DNA from: an uncultured Hyphomonas sp.
GTDB lineage: Bacteria; Pseudomonadota; Alphaproteobacteria; Caulobacterales; Hyphomonadaceae
DNA length: 64,000 bases
Direction: 5' to 3'
NCBI RefSeq assembly: GCF_963677035.1
Contig: NZ_OY781472.1
Span: forward strand, 1,116,001-1,180,000
The notes under the pieces are model-generated. The model saw only the letters and a program-made list of their open reading frames with translations. It searched no databases and was not told the DNA's origin. Made by a program: the position numbers and the translations under genes. Shown piece by piece: positions 43,846 to 53,597 of this stretch; within the stretch, counting starts at the first letter, position 1, and the number at the start of each line of letters is the position of its first letter.

Positions 43846-45540
43846 ATGACAAACGTCACACGCCGCGGCCTGCTTGGTGCTGCCGCCACCGGAACACTTG
43901 GCCTTGCTGCCTGCGCGACGCCCGCCGCAAACACCGGTCCGGCCGGTTACAATGGCGAGGTGGACTTCCTCCACGGCGTTGCCTCCGGCGACCCGCTGAC
44001 AGATCGTGTCATCCTCTGGACGCGCGTGACCCCGCTCAGCGGCGACGGCGCCATCCCGGTGAAATACGAAGTGTTCGGCCAGGACGGCGGCCTCGTCACA
44101 TCCGGCATGCTGAGCGCCGATGCCGCGCATGATTTCTGCGTCAAGGCGGACGCCAAGGGCCTGAAGCCGGCCACCGCCTACACCTACAAATTCACCGCCA
44201 TGACCGAAGGCGGCGATGTCACCTCCCCCACCGGACGCACACGCACGACGGCAGCCTCCGGCGATGCGCCGGTCAAGATGATCGTCATCTCGTGCTCCAA
44301 CTGGCAGTTCGGCTATTTCAACGCCTACAAGGCCCTGTCGGAAGAACCCGATATCGATGCGGTCCTGCACCTTGGCGATTACATCTACGAATACGGCGTC
44401 GACGGCTATGGCGGTGAGACCGCAAAGAAGCTCGGCCGCGAGCACGATCCGATTACGGAATGTATCACGCTGTCGGACTATCGCCTGCGCCACGCCCAGT
44501 ACAAGACCGACCCGAACCTGCAGGCCGCCCATGCCGCCGCCCCGTGGATCTGCACCTGGGACGACCATGAAAGCGCCAATGATTCCTACCGGACCGGCGC
44601 ACAGAACCACAATCCGGAAAACAATGAGGGCAGCTGGTCGGACCGCAAGATGGCCGCCATTCAGGCCTATTTCGAGTGGATCCCGATCCGCGAACCGGAA
44701 GCGGGCAACATCACCTCCGCCGTCTGGCGCAGCTTTGAATTCGGCGACGTGGCCACAGTCCTCGCGCTGGAATCCCGCCTGACCGGCCGCTCGCCGGAAC
44801 TGGAATGGTACTCCGTCCTGGCGGGTAATCCGTCCCAGGAAGAGATGATGGCCCGCATCCAGGCAACCCTGGCAAAGGTCAACGACCCATCCCGCACCAT
44901 GCTGGGCGCCGAACAGGAAGCCTGGCTGGAAGGCGAACTTGGCAAATCCGTTGCCGACGGGAAAACCTGGCAGGTGCTGGCCAATCAGGTGATCATGGCC
45001 AGGGTCGCCCTGCCGAACATGGGTGAGGTCCTCACCCCGGAACAGATCGCCGCACAGGACAGCCCCTATGTCGAAGGCATGGTCGGCTTCTCCGCCCTTG
45101 GCCTGCCGTTCAACCTGGACGCCTGGGACGGATTCCCGGCGGCGCGGGAACGTCTTTACGCGTCTGCGAAGAAAACCGGCGCCCGTCTCGTCACGGTCAC
45201 CGGCGACACGCACACCGCCTGGGCCAATACGCTGTATGATGCGGCGGGCGAGCAGCGCGGCGTGGAATATGGCTGCACCTCGATCACGTCACCGGGCATG
45301 GGCTCCGTCATCAAGGACGTGCCAAACCTCGGCCAGCTGTTCACCGACGCCAATAAGGAAGTCGATTGGCACGACCCGTTCGGCCATGGTTATGTCGTGA
45401 TGACGCTGACGCCGGATACGGCGCATGCAGAGTTCAAGAAAGTGTCGGGCATCCTGGGCACGGACTGGACGCTCGACTCCGTGTCCGCATGGGAAGCCGA
45501 AGCCGAAGACACCGGCATGTCGGACCTGAAACCCGCCTGA
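43846..45540 (+). CDS. phoD: PhoD-type alkaline phosphatase/phosphodiesterase, Tat-exported
   Basis: The 564-residue protein starts MTNVTRRGLLGAAATGTLGLAACA, a twin-arginine signal that also ends in a lipobox (LAAC). An N-terminal PhoD domain (FLHGVASGDPLTDRVILWTR) precedes the metallophosphatase core with ISCSNWQFGYFNAYK, LHLGDYIYEYG, TWDDHESANDSYR and VTGDTHTAW. PhoD enzymes release phosphate from phosphodiesters using Ca2+ and Fe3+. The frame is open far upstream, but GGAGG sits just before ATG 43846. Confidence 0.95.
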   Translation: MTNVTRRGLLGAAATGTLGLAACATPAANTGPAGYNGEVDFLHGVASGDPLTDRVILWTRVTPLSGDGAIPVKYEVFGQDGGLVTSGMLSADAAHDFCVKADAKGLKPATAYTYKFTAMTEGGDVTSPTGRTRTTAASGDAPVKMIVISCSNWQFGYFNAYKALSEEPDIDAVLHLGDYIYEYGVDGYGGETAKKLGREHDPITECITLSDYRLRHAQYKTDPNLQAAHAAAPWICTWDDHESANDSYRTGAQNHNPENNEGSWSDRKMAAIQAYFEWIPIREPEAGNITSAVWRSFEFGDVATVLALESRLTGRSPELEWYSVLAGNPSQEEMMARIQATLAKVNDPSRTMLGAEQEAWLEGELGKSVADGKTWQVLANQVIMARVALPNMGEVLTPEQIAAQDSPYVEGMVGFSALGLPFNLDAWDGFPAARERLYASAKKTGARLVTVTGDTHTAWANTLYDAAGEQRGVEYGCTSITSPGMGSVIKDVPNLGQLFTDANKEVDWHDPFGHGYVVMTLTPDTAHAEFKKVSGILGTDWTLDSVSAWEAEAEDTGMSDLKPA

Positions 45541-45555
45541 TCAGTCCAGCCCGGT

Positions 45556-46314
45556 TTAATCCAGAATACCGGCGAGGCCTGCGCGCCCCCCATCGAGGCG
45601 CAACACCTCGCCGGTAATAATGGCCGCCTCCGGCGAGGCCAGGAACGCCGCCGCATCGGCGATTTCATCGGCGAGCGCCGCCCGGCCAAGGGGCGTGCGC
45701 TTTCCGGTCCAGGTTTCCATCTTTTCCTCACGCGGACGAATCGCCACGATCGCGTTCACGCGGATACCTGCTTCGGCAAGCTCCAGCGACCCGGCCCTGA
45801 CCACACCCAGTACGCCGGCCTGCGTCACCGATTCGGTGAAGCGGCCCGGCATCGTGGCAAGCGCAGAGTAAGACAGGACGAACGTGATTGTGCCGCGCTG
45901 GCGGATGCGTTCAGCCCCGGCGGTCGGAAGGTCTCCCTGATCGGAGATGCGTTCGTCGAAAACTTTCAGACACTGCGCCGCGCCGCGAACAGTCTTGGCC
46001 AGCGCCTTGTCGAATTTTTCCTGGGAAAAATCGTGAATGGAGTCGGGCTGTTCGATGCTGGGGATGACGACCAGATTGTCGATCCGGCCGAAACCTTCGA
46101 CGGCCGCCGCGACAGCATTACGCAGGCCGAGCTTGGTGTGCAGGTCACCAAGGTGCAGCAGCACTTTCTCCGGCATCGCGTTCTGAGCGGTCAGCAGACG
46201 GTCGCCGCTGGAATCGGCGGCCAGCACATGGTGGCCGATTTCGTGGAACCGGCGGGCGACCGCATCCCCGACCTCGCGGCCAAGGCCAAGAATGGCGGTG
46301 ACGGGTGAAGCCAC
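45556..46314 (-). CDS. Degenerate short-chain dehydrogenase/reductase-fold protein
   Basis: The 252-residue sequence follows the SDR fold to the C-terminal AAAFLASPEAAIITGEVLRLDGG, but key residues have changed. The glycine motif reads ILGLGREVGDAV instead of TGxxxGxG. Where YxxxK is expected the sequence is ESVTQAGVLGVVR, so Tyr and Lys are both missing. The NNAG motif is also absent (NLVVIPSI). It may be a non-catalytic or atypical member. It follows the small membrane-protein gene by 5 bp and is convergent with phoD. Confidence 0.82.
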   Translation of the reverse strand: MASPVTAILGLGREVGDAVARRFHEIGHHVLAADSSGDRLLTAQNAMPEKVLLHLGDLHTKLGLRNAVAAAVEGFGRIDNLVVIPSIEQPDSIHDFSQEKFDKALAKTVRGAAQCLKVFDERISDQGDLPTAGAERIRQRGTITFVLSYSALATMPGRFTESVTQAGVLGVVRAGSLELAEAGIRVNAIVAIRPREEKMETWTGKRTPLGRAALADEIADAAAFLASPEAAIITGEVLRLDGGRAGLAGILD

Positions 46315-46319
46315 GGCGC

Positions 46320-46625
46320 TCAGTCCTCGTCCGCGCTGCGGACCGACCGCAGGTCGTCGCCGAGCACGGTCAGCCGGTCATTGAGGCGGTGCGTCGCCGC
46401 CAACAGCTCTGTCAGCAGACGCACGACGAGGAAAAGGAAGCCAAGCGCGGCAAAGGCGCCCAGGGTTTCGACAAAGGCCCCGATAAAATGTCCTGTGAAC
46501 AGGCGGCCAAGGCCGCGCAAGACTGACAGCAGTGCCAGAGCGGCGAGAAGCAGGTTGAATATACCTGCGGCCTGGCGGATCACGCCCAGGCTGAGTGATT
46601 TGTCCTGATCGAAAATGTCCCGCAT
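46320..46625 (-). CDS. Small membrane protein, function unknown
   Basis: From ATG 46625 (MRDIFDQDKSLSLGVIRQ, with AAAGGA upstream) this is 101 residues with two membrane helices (IFNLLLAALALLSVLRG and FVETLGAFAALGFLFLVVRL) and a charged C-terminal helix. The N-terminal phrase and layout recall DUF4282 proteins, but I am not certain. It is in an operon with the degenerate SDR. Confidence 0.75.
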   Translation of the reverse strand: MRDIFDQDKSLSLGVIRQAAGIFNLLLAALALLSVLRGLGRLFTGHFIGAFVETLGAFAALGFLFLVVRLLTELLAATHRLNDRLTVLGDDLRSVRSADED

Positions 46626-46685
46626 GGAACCGGTCCTTTCGCCTGCATTAGACACCGGCGAAAGGACCTGAGGTCCATTCAGCCG

Positions 46686-46853
46686 TTAGCTGGCTTCAAG
46701 CCATCGCAGCTCTTCTTTAATCTTGAGTTTCCGTCGCTTGAGGTCTTTGAGACGAAGGGTGTCTGCAGCCGGGCGCTTTTCTTCTTCTTCGATCCTCTGG
46801 TCCAGCTGGCGGTGCTTGTTGGCGAGCTCACTTTTCCGGCCCTGTAGCGACAT
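46686..46853 (-). CDS. YdcH/DUF465-family small coiled-coil protein
   Basis: This 55-residue, highly charged helical protein reads MSLQGRKSELANKHRQLDQR, then IEEEEKRPAADTLRLKDLKR and RKLKIKEELRWLEAS, a good match to DUF465/YdcH. AGGAGA lies just before ATG 46853, so I use it rather than the upstream ATG at 46910. The function of the family is unknown. Confidence 0.85.
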   Translation of the reverse strand: MSLQGRKSELANKHRQLDQRIEEEEKRPAADTLRLKDLKRRKLKIKEELRWLEAS

Positions 46854-46968
46854 ATTTGTCTCCTTCTGCTTGTTAAGTGGCTGTGTCTTAACAGCAACAC
46901 TTAAGCACAAGCCTGCCTCTTCGTCACCCAGATCTCAAATGAATCCTCCTTCAGAATCCGGTTCCGCT

Positions 46969-47655
46969 TCAACGACGGGCAGAGCGGCCGCTTTTTCTGT
47001 GCGCTTTTTGCGCAAACATGGCCTGATCGGCCCGCGCGATCAGATGCCGGGCATCTTCCCCAGCCTGCCAGGCCACAACGCCGCAGGACGCACCGATACG
47101 CAATCCCGTGGCCGGGGCATCGTCGGCGCCGCGCACGGTGAGGGCGTCAATCCGCTCCGTCAGCTGGGCCGCCTTGCGCTGTGAATCATCAAGCGTGGCC
47201 TGCGACAGCACAATTCCGAACTCGTCCCCGCCGAGGCGGCCGACAATATCGGTATCGCGCGTCAGGCTCAGCAGGATTTCGGACACTTTCAGCAGGACGG
47301 CATCGCCCGTGGCGTGTCCGAAAATGTCGTTCACCGGCTTGAAATGGTCGAGATCGGTAAAAATCAGGCTGAGCGGCGTGCCGAACCGGCTCGCCAGGGC
47401 GATCTCGCGGCGGACCTCGCGTTCGAACGCCCGGCGATTGAACATCGGGCACAGGGTATCATTGTCGGCCAGCAATTCGGCGTCGGACAGGGCCCTGCGC
47501 GCATTGGCCAGGTCTTCGCGCAGGGAAATCACCTCATCGCACAGAGCCTCGATGGCTGCGCGCGTATGCCGGTCAACGCTGTCCAGATCGACACCCAGAA
47601 TGTCGACCAATGCGCGCCGCCGGTCTGCCTGCGGGGAGAAGCCATCGTCTGCCAT
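46969..47655 (-). CDS. Diguanylate cyclase (GGDEF) with RxxD inhibitory site
   Basis: The soluble 228-residue protein has an N-terminal helical part ([20 protein letters not shown] to about residue 70) and a GGDEF domain. [20 protein letters not shown], the I-site RDTD and [13 protein letters not shown] are all present in the correct spacing. It should make c-di-GMP and be subject to product inhibition. Upstream frame continues to 47778, but MADDG at 47655 is the natural start, although its ribosome-binding site is weak. It is divergent from purE. Confidence 0.9.
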   Translation of the reverse strand: MADDGFSPQADRRRALVDILGVDLDSVDRHTRAAIEALCDEVISLREDLANARRALSDAELLADNDTLCPMFNRRAFEREVRREIALASRFGTPLSLIFTDLDHFKPVNDIFGHATGDAVLLKVSEILLSLTRDTDIVGRLGGDEFGIVLSQATLDDSQRKAAQLTERIDALTVRGADDAPATGLRIGASCGVVAWQAGEDARHLIARADQAMFAQKAHRKSGRSARR

Positions 47656-47704
47656 TACGCGAGGATACGTCCAGTCGGCCCCCTTTAGTAGCGAGTTCTC
47701 CCAG

Positions 47705-47734
47705 CAGGCGGCAGTTGACGAGGCAAGCCGCCTG
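47705..47734. promoter_or_regulatory. Inverted repeat over the purE promoter (candidate operator)
   Basis: CAGGCGGC (47705-47712) and GCCGCCTG (47727-47734) are perfect 8-bp inverse copies 14 bp apart. They straddle the -35 element TTGACG at 47715-47720. Position and symmetry suggest a repressor site; the binding protein is unknown. Confidence 0.45.
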
Positions 47735-47742
47735 CATATGGT
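47715..47742 (+). promoter_or_regulatory. Sigma-70-type promoter of purEK
   Basis: TTGACG (47715-47720) and TATGGT (47737-47742) are 16 bp apart. The predicted start near 47749 leaves a leader of about 20 nt before purE. Confidence 0.55.
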
Positions 47743-47768
47743 GCGCGCTTTCCGCCAGCGAGGAAGCC

Positions 47769-48263
47769 ATGGCAACAAGCGAATCCCCCAAGGTCGGCAT
47801 CATTATGGGCAGCCAGTCGGACTGGCCCGTGATGAAGGAAGCGGCTCGCCTTCTGGGCGAGCTTGGCGTGGCGCATGAGGCCCGGATCGTCTCCGCGCAC
47901 CGCACGCCGGACCGGCTGGTCAGCTATGCCAGGGACGCGAAGGGCCGCGGCCTGAAAGTGATTATCGCGGGCGCCGGCGGGGCCGCGCACCTGCCGGGCA
48001 TGACCGCCTCGATGACCCCCCTGCCCGTGCTGGGCGTGCCGGTGCAATCGAAAACCCTGTCCGGCCTCGACAGCCTCCTCTCCATTGTCCAGATGCCCCG
48101 CGGCGTGCCGGTCGGCACCCTCGCCATCGGCGAAGCGGGCGCGGTGAATGCCGGCATCATGGCCGCCTCCATCGTGGCGCTGGAAGATGACAGCGTCGCG
48201 GCGAAGCTGGACGCTTACCGTCAGGCGCAGACCGATGGGGTCGGGGAGACGCCGGAAGGATGA
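47769..48263 (+). CDS. purE: N5-carboxyaminoimidazole ribonucleotide mutase
   Basis: PurE moves the carboxyl group of N5-CAIR to CAIR in purine synthesis. The 164-residue class I enzyme has [27 protein letters not shown] and the substrate loop [19 protein letters not shown] lies before ATG 47769. Its stop overlaps the purK start (ATGA). Confidence 0.97.
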   Translation: MATSESPKVGIIMGSQSDWPVMKEAARLLGELGVAHEARIVSAHRTPDRLVSYARDAKGRGLKVIIAGAGGAAHLPGMTASMTPLPVLGVPVQSKTLSGLDSLLSIVQMPRGVPVGTLAIGEAGAVNAGIMAASIVALEDDSVAAKLDAYRQAQTDGVGETPEG

Positions 48264-49339
48264 CCCCCGTCGCGCCAGGCAGCGTTATCGGGATCCTCGG
48301 CGGCGGACAGCTGGGCCGGATGCTGGCGAATGCCGCGCAGCGGCTGGGATTCGACGTCGACATCTATTGCCCGGAAGACGACCCGCCCGCCGCCCGTGTG
48401 GCCCGCCATCACTGGAAAGGCGCGTATGATAACAAGGCCTTACTGACCGAGTTCGCCAAGGCCTGCGCCGTCATCACACTCGAATTCGAGAACATTCCCG
48501 TTGCCGCCGCCGAAGCGATCGAAGCGGCAGGCACGCACCTTCACCCAGGCGCAAAGTCGCTCGCCGTGTCTCAGGACCGGGCCGAGGAGAAGGCTTTTCT
48601 GAACGGGATTGGCATCGCTACGGCGGACTATCGCATGATCAATTCGGATCATGACATTGCCAAAGCCCTGCCGGAACTGGGCGGAACCGGACTGCTGAAG
48701 ACCCGACGCGACGGCTATGACGGCAAGGGCCAGGCCTGGGTCCGCTCCCCCGATGACATCGCCGCCGCCTGGGCCGGTGTCGGCGCCGCGCCCTGCGTGC
48801 TGGAAGCGCCGGTGCCGTTCGAGCGCGAGATCTCTGTCCTCGTCGCCCGTTCCAGCCAGGGCGAGACCGCCACCTGGGCGCCGCCGCAGAATGTACACCG
48901 GGACGGCATTCTCGCCACCTCCACCGCGCCGTCGGGCCTGGCGCTGGACATCGAACAGGCCGCCCGGGAGAAAGCCATCGCGCTGGTCGATGCGCTGGGC
49001 CATGTCGGCGTTCTGGCGCTGGAGCTGTTCGTGCTGCCGGATGGCGGCCTGCTGGCCAATGAATTTGCCCCGCGCGTGCACAATTCCGGGCACTGGACGC
49101 CGGAAGCCTGCCAGACTGGTCAGTTCGAACAACATATCCGCGCCATTTGCGGCTGGCCGCTGGGCGATACGCGCCGCCTGTTCGATGCTGAGATGGAAAA
49201 CCTGATCGGCGAGGCGGGCAATGTTGACCCCACCACCCTTGCCCCCGGCGACGTGCTGACCCTTTATGGCAAGCACGAGGCCCGCCCCGGCCGCAAGATG
49301 GGCCATATCACCCGCAGACTCGCCCCCCGGAAGGCCTGA
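48260..49339 (+). CDS. purK: N5-carboxyaminoimidazole ribonucleotide synthase
   Basis: PurK is the ATP-grasp enzyme that makes N5-CAIR from AIR and bicarbonate. The 359 residues start with the N-terminal nucleotide fold ([20 protein letters not shown]). ATP-grasp motifs follow: [37 protein letters not shown] and [20 protein letters not shown]. It overlaps purE by 4 bp and ends 17 bp before the creatininase-family gene. Confidence 0.97.
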   Translation: MTPVAPGSVIGILGGGQLGRMLANAAQRLGFDVDIYCPEDDPPAARVARHHWKGAYDNKALLTEFAKACAVITLEFENIPVAAAEAIEAAGTHLHPGAKSLAVSQDRAEEKAFLNGIGIATADYRMINSDHDIAKALPELGGTGLLKTRRDGYDGKGQAWVRSPDDIAAAWAGVGAAPCVLEAPVPFEREISVLVARSSQGETATWAPPQNVHRDGILATSTAPSGLALDIEQAAREKAIALVDALGHVGVLALELFVLPDGGLLANEFAPRVHNSGHWTPEACQTGQFEQHIRAICGWPLGDTRRLFDAEMENLIGEAGNVDPTTLAPGDVLTLYGKHEARPGRKMGHITRRLAPRKA

Positions 49340-49356
49340 AATTTAGGACTGACGCC

Positions 49357-50112
49357 ATGCTGCTACCCGTTTCCACCTGGCAGGACATCGAATCCTGGCT
49401 GAAGACATCCCGCACCATCCTGATCCCGATCGGGTCGATGGAACAGCACGGGCCGAACGGCTTTGTCGGCACCGATGCGCTGTGCCCGGAGATCATCGCC
49501 CACCATGCCGAAGCGCAGGCGCCGGACGAGGTTCTGGTCGGCCCGACCTTCTCGGTCGGCTGCGCACAGCACCATCTGGGCTTCCCGGGCACGATCACGC
49601 TGCGCCCGACCACGATGATCGCAGCCATGACGGACTGGACCGAAAGCCTGATGCGCCACGGCTTTGAGCGGATCTACTGGCTGAACGGCCATGGCGGAAA
49701 CGTCGCCACGATCCAGGCAGCCTTCTCCGAAATCCATTCGAAACGCAGTTTCGACCCGCGCGGCGCCGACAACCGGCCGGGCCTGGAGCTGAAACTGCGC
49801 AATTGGTGGGATTTCTCGCCGGTCATGAAGCTGTGCAATCAGCTCTATCCTGTCGGCCATGGCAGCCACGCGACGGCCTCTGAAGTGTCGGTCACCTATT
49901 TCGGTTATCCGGACCGCGCCCGGCCAGAGGTGGAGATGAGCCCGAAACTCGCCCCCAATGGCAAGATCGGCGATGCGGTGCAGTACCGCCGCGACTTCCC
50001 GGATGGCCGCATCGGATCCGACCCGACCCAATCGAATGCCGAAGACGGGCAGAAAATCGTCGAGGCCGCCGCCGCTGCGGTCCTGGACGAGGTGAAACGC
50101 TTCGCCGCGTAA
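49357..50112 (+). CDS. Creatininase-family amidohydrolase
   Basis: The 251-residue protein has the metal-binding signatures of the family: IPIGSMEQHGPNGFVGTDAL, CAQHHLGFPGTITL, YWLNGHGGNVATIQAA and GHGSHATASEVSVTYF. Family members hydrolyse creatinine or formylated purine/pyrimidine or riboflavin-type intermediates; several are cofactor-related. Its place behind purEK makes a nucleotide-linked substrate worth considering, but that is inference. Confidence 0.9.
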   Translation: MLLPVSTWQDIESWLKTSRTILIPIGSMEQHGPNGFVGTDALCPEIIAHHAEAQAPDEVLVGPTFSVGCAQHHLGFPGTITLRPTTMIAAMTDWTESLMRHGFERIYWLNGHGGNVATIQAAFSEIHSKRSFDPRGADNRPGLELKLRNWWDFSPVMKLCNQLYPVGHGSHATASEVSVTYFGYPDRARPEVEMSPKLAPNGKIGDAVQYRRDFPDGRIGSDPTQSNAEDGQKIVEAAAAAVLDEVKRFAA

Positions 50113-50210
50113 ACCCTACCTTACTGACAGCGTAATTTTCCGGACTCTGGCCAGATGCGGCCAAGAGCGGTATCAGAATCTCCCATGATAAGAGGCGTCT
50201 GAACCAGAGA

Positions 50211-50942
50211 ATGCTCGACATTCGCAATCTGGAAAAAAGCTTTGGCGCCAAGCGCGCCGTGCAGGGCGTATCCTTTACGCTCGACAAAGGCACGGTGCTC
50301 GGTTTCCTCGGCCCGAACGGCGCGGGGAAGTCGACGACGATGCGCATGATTGCCGGTGTGCTGGAGCCGGATGCCGGCGATGCGCTGATCGACGGCAAAT
50401 CCATCGTGTCCGATCGCCGGACGGCGCAGGCCGCGCTCGGCTATCTGCCCGAAGGCGCCCCGCTGTATGAAGACATGACCCCGCCGGAATTCCTGACCTT
50501 CATGGCCGCCGCCCGGAAGATCGACCGGGCCAAACGCAAGGACGCGGTGGAGCGGGCGATTGCGGACGCGCGCATCACCACCGTCGCGGGCCAGCGGATC
50601 AGTTCGCTCTCCAAGGGCTACCGCCGCCGCGTCGGCCTTGCCGGAGCGATCCTGCACGACCCGCCGGTCCTGTTGCTGGACGAACCGACCGATGGCCTCG
50701 ACCCCAATCAGAAACGCGCGGTGCGCGCGCTGATCGCCCGCATGGCACCGACCAAGGCGATCCTCATCTCGACGCATACGCTGACGGAAGTCCCCGCCAT
50801 GTGCACGCGGGCCATTATCGTCGACCGGGGCCGCGTCGTCGCCGACGGGACACCGGCAGAGCTGACAAAGAAATCCGATGACGGATCGCTGGAAAGCGCC
50901 TTCATGCGTCTCACAGACCAGGCCGAGGCGAACGCGCGATGA
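50211..50942 (+). CDS. ABC transporter ATPase, GldA-like
   Basis: This 243-residue ABC ATPase has Walker A GPNGAGKST, the signature SLSKGYRRRVGLA, Walker B VLLLDEPTDGLDP and switch His in STHTLTE. The order ATPase, permease, GldG-like protein and DUF4340 protein identifies it as the GldA-type subunit of an exporter-like complex. The next gene starts inside its stop (ATGATG). Confidence 0.92.
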   Translation: MLDIRNLEKSFGAKRAVQGVSFTLDKGTVLGFLGPNGAGKSTTMRMIAGVLEPDAGDALIDGKSIVSDRRTAQAALGYLPEGAPLYEDMTPPEFLTFMAAARKIDRAKRKDAVERAIADARITTVAGQRISSLSKGYRRRVGLAGAILHDPPVLLLDEPTDGLDPNQKRAVRALIARMAPTKAILISTHTLTEVPAMCTRAIIVDRGRVVADGTPAELTKKSDDGSLESAFMRLTDQAEANAR

Positions 50943-51697
50943 TGGAAATGTTTCGCCAGCAGATGGGCGGCTTTGGCGCCACCTACCGCCGGGAAATCGG
51001 CGCCTATTTTGCCACGCCCATGGCCTATGTGTTCCTTGCCGTCTTCCTGCTCGCGCTCGGCGTGTTCACCTGGGAAGCGGGCGGCTTCTTCGATACCGGC
51101 TCAGCCGATCTCTCCACCTTCTTTGTCTGGCACCCCTGGCTCTACATGATCTTCCTGCCTGCGCTGGCGATGCGCCTGTGGGCGGACGAACAGGGCGCGG
51201 GAACCGACGAGCTGTTGCTGTCGCTGCCGCTGGGTATGCCGGGGCTTGTCCTCGGCAAGCTGTGCGCGGCCTGGACGGTGGCCGGTGTCGGCCTGCTGCT
51301 GACCTTCCCGATGTGGATCACGGTGAATTACCTTGGCGGGCCGGACAATACGGCCATCGCGCTGACCTATCTGGTCAGCTTCCTGATGGCGGGCGCCTAT
51401 CTTTCCATCGGATCGGCCGTGTCGGCCCTGACGGGCAGTCAGGTGACGGCCTTCGTGATCAGTGTCCTGATCGCCTTTGCCTTTACCGCCGCCGGCTGGC
51501 CGCTGGTCCTGTCGACCGTGAAAGCCGTGTTCGGCACCGGTTTTGCCGACCTTGTTGCCCAGTTCTCCTTCCTGACGCAGTTCGAAGGCGCCCAGCGCGG
51601 CGTGCTGGCGCTGCGCTCAGTCATCTTCTTCCTCGGCTTCACCGCCTTCTGGTCCATCCTCAATGGATTGTGGGCCGCCCGCCAGAGGCTCGGCTGA
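50939..51697 (+). CDS. ABC transporter permease, GldF-like
   Basis: The 252-residue ABC-2-type permease has six hydrophobic segments. An N-terminal YRREIGAYFATPMAYVFLAV precedes the large loop containing FFDTGSADLSTFF, and a central MRLWADEQGAGTDELLLSLP is typical of GldF/NosY-like permeases. It overlaps the ATPase gene by 4 bp and is followed by the GldG-like gene with 1 bp between stop and start. Confidence 0.9.
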   Translation: MMEMFRQQMGGFGATYRREIGAYFATPMAYVFLAVFLLALGVFTWEAGGFFDTGSADLSTFFVWHPWLYMIFLPALAMRLWADEQGAGTDELLLSLPLGMPGLVLGKLCAAWTVAGVGLLLTFPMWITVNYLGGPDNTAIALTYLVSFLMAGAYLSIGSAVSALTGSQVTAFVISVLIAFAFTAAGWPLVLSTVKAVFGTGFADLVAQFSFLTQFEGAQRGVLALRSVIFFLGFTAFWSILNGLWAARQRLG

Positions 51698-51698
51698 G

Positions 51699-53597
51699 AT
51701 GAAGTCGAAGCATTACCTTCTGATCGCGACAGCGCTGGTCACCGTCATTTTCGTGGCGGGGAATCTGCTGGCGCAGAAAGTCCTGACCGGGGCGCAGATC
51801 GATTTTACCGAAAACCATCTCTACTCGCTGTCGAAGGCAACGCGGGAGAAACTGTCGGACATTGCCGAACCGGTGGACCTGACGCTCGTCTATTCGCGCA
51901 GTGTCGCGCAGGACTATCCGGCCGTGCGGGCCTATGCCGCCCGCGTGCGGGAATTGCTGAAGGCGTACGAGTCCCAGTCCGGCGGCGCTGTCCGCGTGCG
52001 GGAGATCGACCCGACCCCCTTCTCCCCGGCCGAAGACGAAGCCCTCGCTGCCGGGATTACCGCCATCGACACAAATGGCGACGACCCGCTCTATTTCGGC
52101 ATCATCGGCCACAACACGATCGACGATCAGCGCGTGATCCCGTTCCTTGCGCCGGAACGCGAAGTCTCTCTGGAATATGATCTGACCCGCATGGTCGCCC
52201 GGCTGGACGATCCCGATCCGCCGCGCGTCGGCATCCTCACCACGCTGCCCGGCATGTCTGCCCCGGGCGGACAGGGCGGCTACACATTGCTGGCAGACAT
52301 CAACCGCTCGTTCGAGGTCGTTCCGATCTCCGACAATTTCCAGTCCCTGCCCGCCGATCTGGACGTGCTGCTCGTGGCGCACCCCCCGCCCCTGTCGGAC
52401 CGGCAGGAATGGCTGATCGATCAGTTCATCCTGCGCAAAGGCCGGGCGGTTTTCCTCGTCGATCCTGCCGCCAAGACAGCCGTCGGCCAGGGCGTGTTCG
52501 ACATATCGGGTGCAGAAGCCCGCTCCGATCTGGGTGAGCTGGGCGAATCGTGGGGTATCACCCTGTCGCATGATGCCGTCGCCGATGCGGCGGGCGCCCT
52601 GCCTGTGCCGGTGGATGCCGGGGACGGGCGGATCGAGGAACAGGCCCATCCGCTGTTTATCGCCGCCCCGGCCGGAGACATGAACCAGGATGATCTGATT
52701 ACGGCGGACCTGACCCGGGCAGTGAATTTCGGGGCGCCCGGCGCCCTCGTCGTGTCGGACCTGCCATCGGACGTCACCTTCTCGCCGCTGATCGAAACGG
52801 GGCCCAGCCCGTCCTATATCGACGCCGACCGGGCCGTGCATGACATCACGCCCTCCGATACGCTGAAATCCTATCAGACACAGCCGGGGCCGCTCGTTCT
52901 GGCGGGGCGTCTGTCCGGCCATCTGGCGACGGCCTTCCCGGCCGGGGCGCCGGCGCTGGACGAACCGTCAGACCCGGTGATGGCGGAACTGGCCCGCGCC
53001 GACGCCGCCAATGCCCCGCCACACATCTCGGCCAGCCAAACCAATGCCGAGCTGGTCTTCATTGCCGACGTGGATTTCATCGCTGACGATTTCTACATCG
53101 TCCCGGGACGCGACATCGTGGTGGCGGACAATGGCGCGCTGGTCCTGAACGCGCTGGATGCGCTGGCCGGTGGCGGGGAACTTTCGCGCCTGCGGTCCCG
53201 CGCGCCCAGCCTCCGGCCGATGACCCGGATCGACAAGATGCGCGCCTCTGCCGAAGCGAAATATTTCCGCCAGCAGGCTGAGCTGGAAGCCAGCCTGCAA
53301 GAGGCACAGGGGCGGCTGGAAGAGCTGCAGGCCATCGGCTCCACTGACGGCTTCTTCGAAGGCGACGCCGCCGCGGACCTGACCGATGACGAACGCGCGG
53401 AACTGGCCCAGCTTCGCGAACGGATCGTCTCCCTGCGCGGCGAGCTGCGGGCCATCGAACGCGACTACCGGCGCGACATCGACCATCTGGAAGCGACACT
53501 GAAAGCCATCAACATCTGGGGCGGCCCGATCCTGATCGCGCTGGCCGGACTGCTTGTCTGGCGCCGCCAGCAGGCCCGTGCGCGGAGGGAGTCATGA
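51699..53597 (+). CDS. GldG-like ABC-associated protein (ABC_transp_aux)
   Basis: The 632-residue protein has an N-terminal membrane helix (YLLIATALVTVIFVAGNLLA) and a large periplasmic part. That part starts DFTENHLYSLSKATREKLSD and contains VDLTLVYSRSVAQDYPAVRA, EYDLTRMVARL and LLVAHPPPLSDRQEWLIDQF. A coiled coil (about 530-600) and a C-terminal membrane helix (GGPILIALAGLLVWRR) close it. This is the GldG layout. Its start is one base after the permease stop; its own stop overlaps the DUF4340 gene. Confidence 0.9.
   Translation: MKSKHYLLIATALVTVIFVAGNLLAQKVLTGAQIDFTENHLYSLSKATREKLSDIAEPVDLTLVYSRSVAQDYPAVRAYAARVRELLKAYESQSGGAVRVREIDPTPFSPAEDEALAAGITAIDTNGDDPLYFGIIGHNTIDDQRVIPFLAPEREVSLEYDLTRMVARLDDPDPPRVGILTTLPGMSAPGGQGGYTLLADINRSFEVVPISDNFQSLPADLDVLLVAHPPPLSDRQEWLIDQFILRKGRAVFLVDPAAKTAVGQGVFDISGAEARSDLGELGESWGITLSHDAVADAAGALPVPVDAGDGRIEEQAHPLFIAAPAGDMNQDDLITADLTRAVNFGAPGALVVSDLPSDVTFSPLIETGPSPSYIDADRAVHDITPSDTLKSYQTQPGPLVLAGRLSGHLATAFPAGAPALDEPSDPVMAELARADAANAPPHISASQTNAELVFIADVDFIADDFYIVPGRDIVVADNGALVLNALDALAGGGELSRLRSRAPSLRPMTRIDKMRASAEAKYFRQQAELEASLQEAQGRLEELQAIGSTDGFFEGDAAADLTDDERAELAQLRERIVSLRGELRAIERDYRRDIDHLEATLKAINIWGGPILIALAGLLVWRRQQARARRES

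Noticed and set aside
43813..45213. 466-codon minus-strand open frame opposite phoD
   Set aside because: phoD has a Tat signal and complete metallophosphatase motifs on the other strand; the antisense frame has no protein features.
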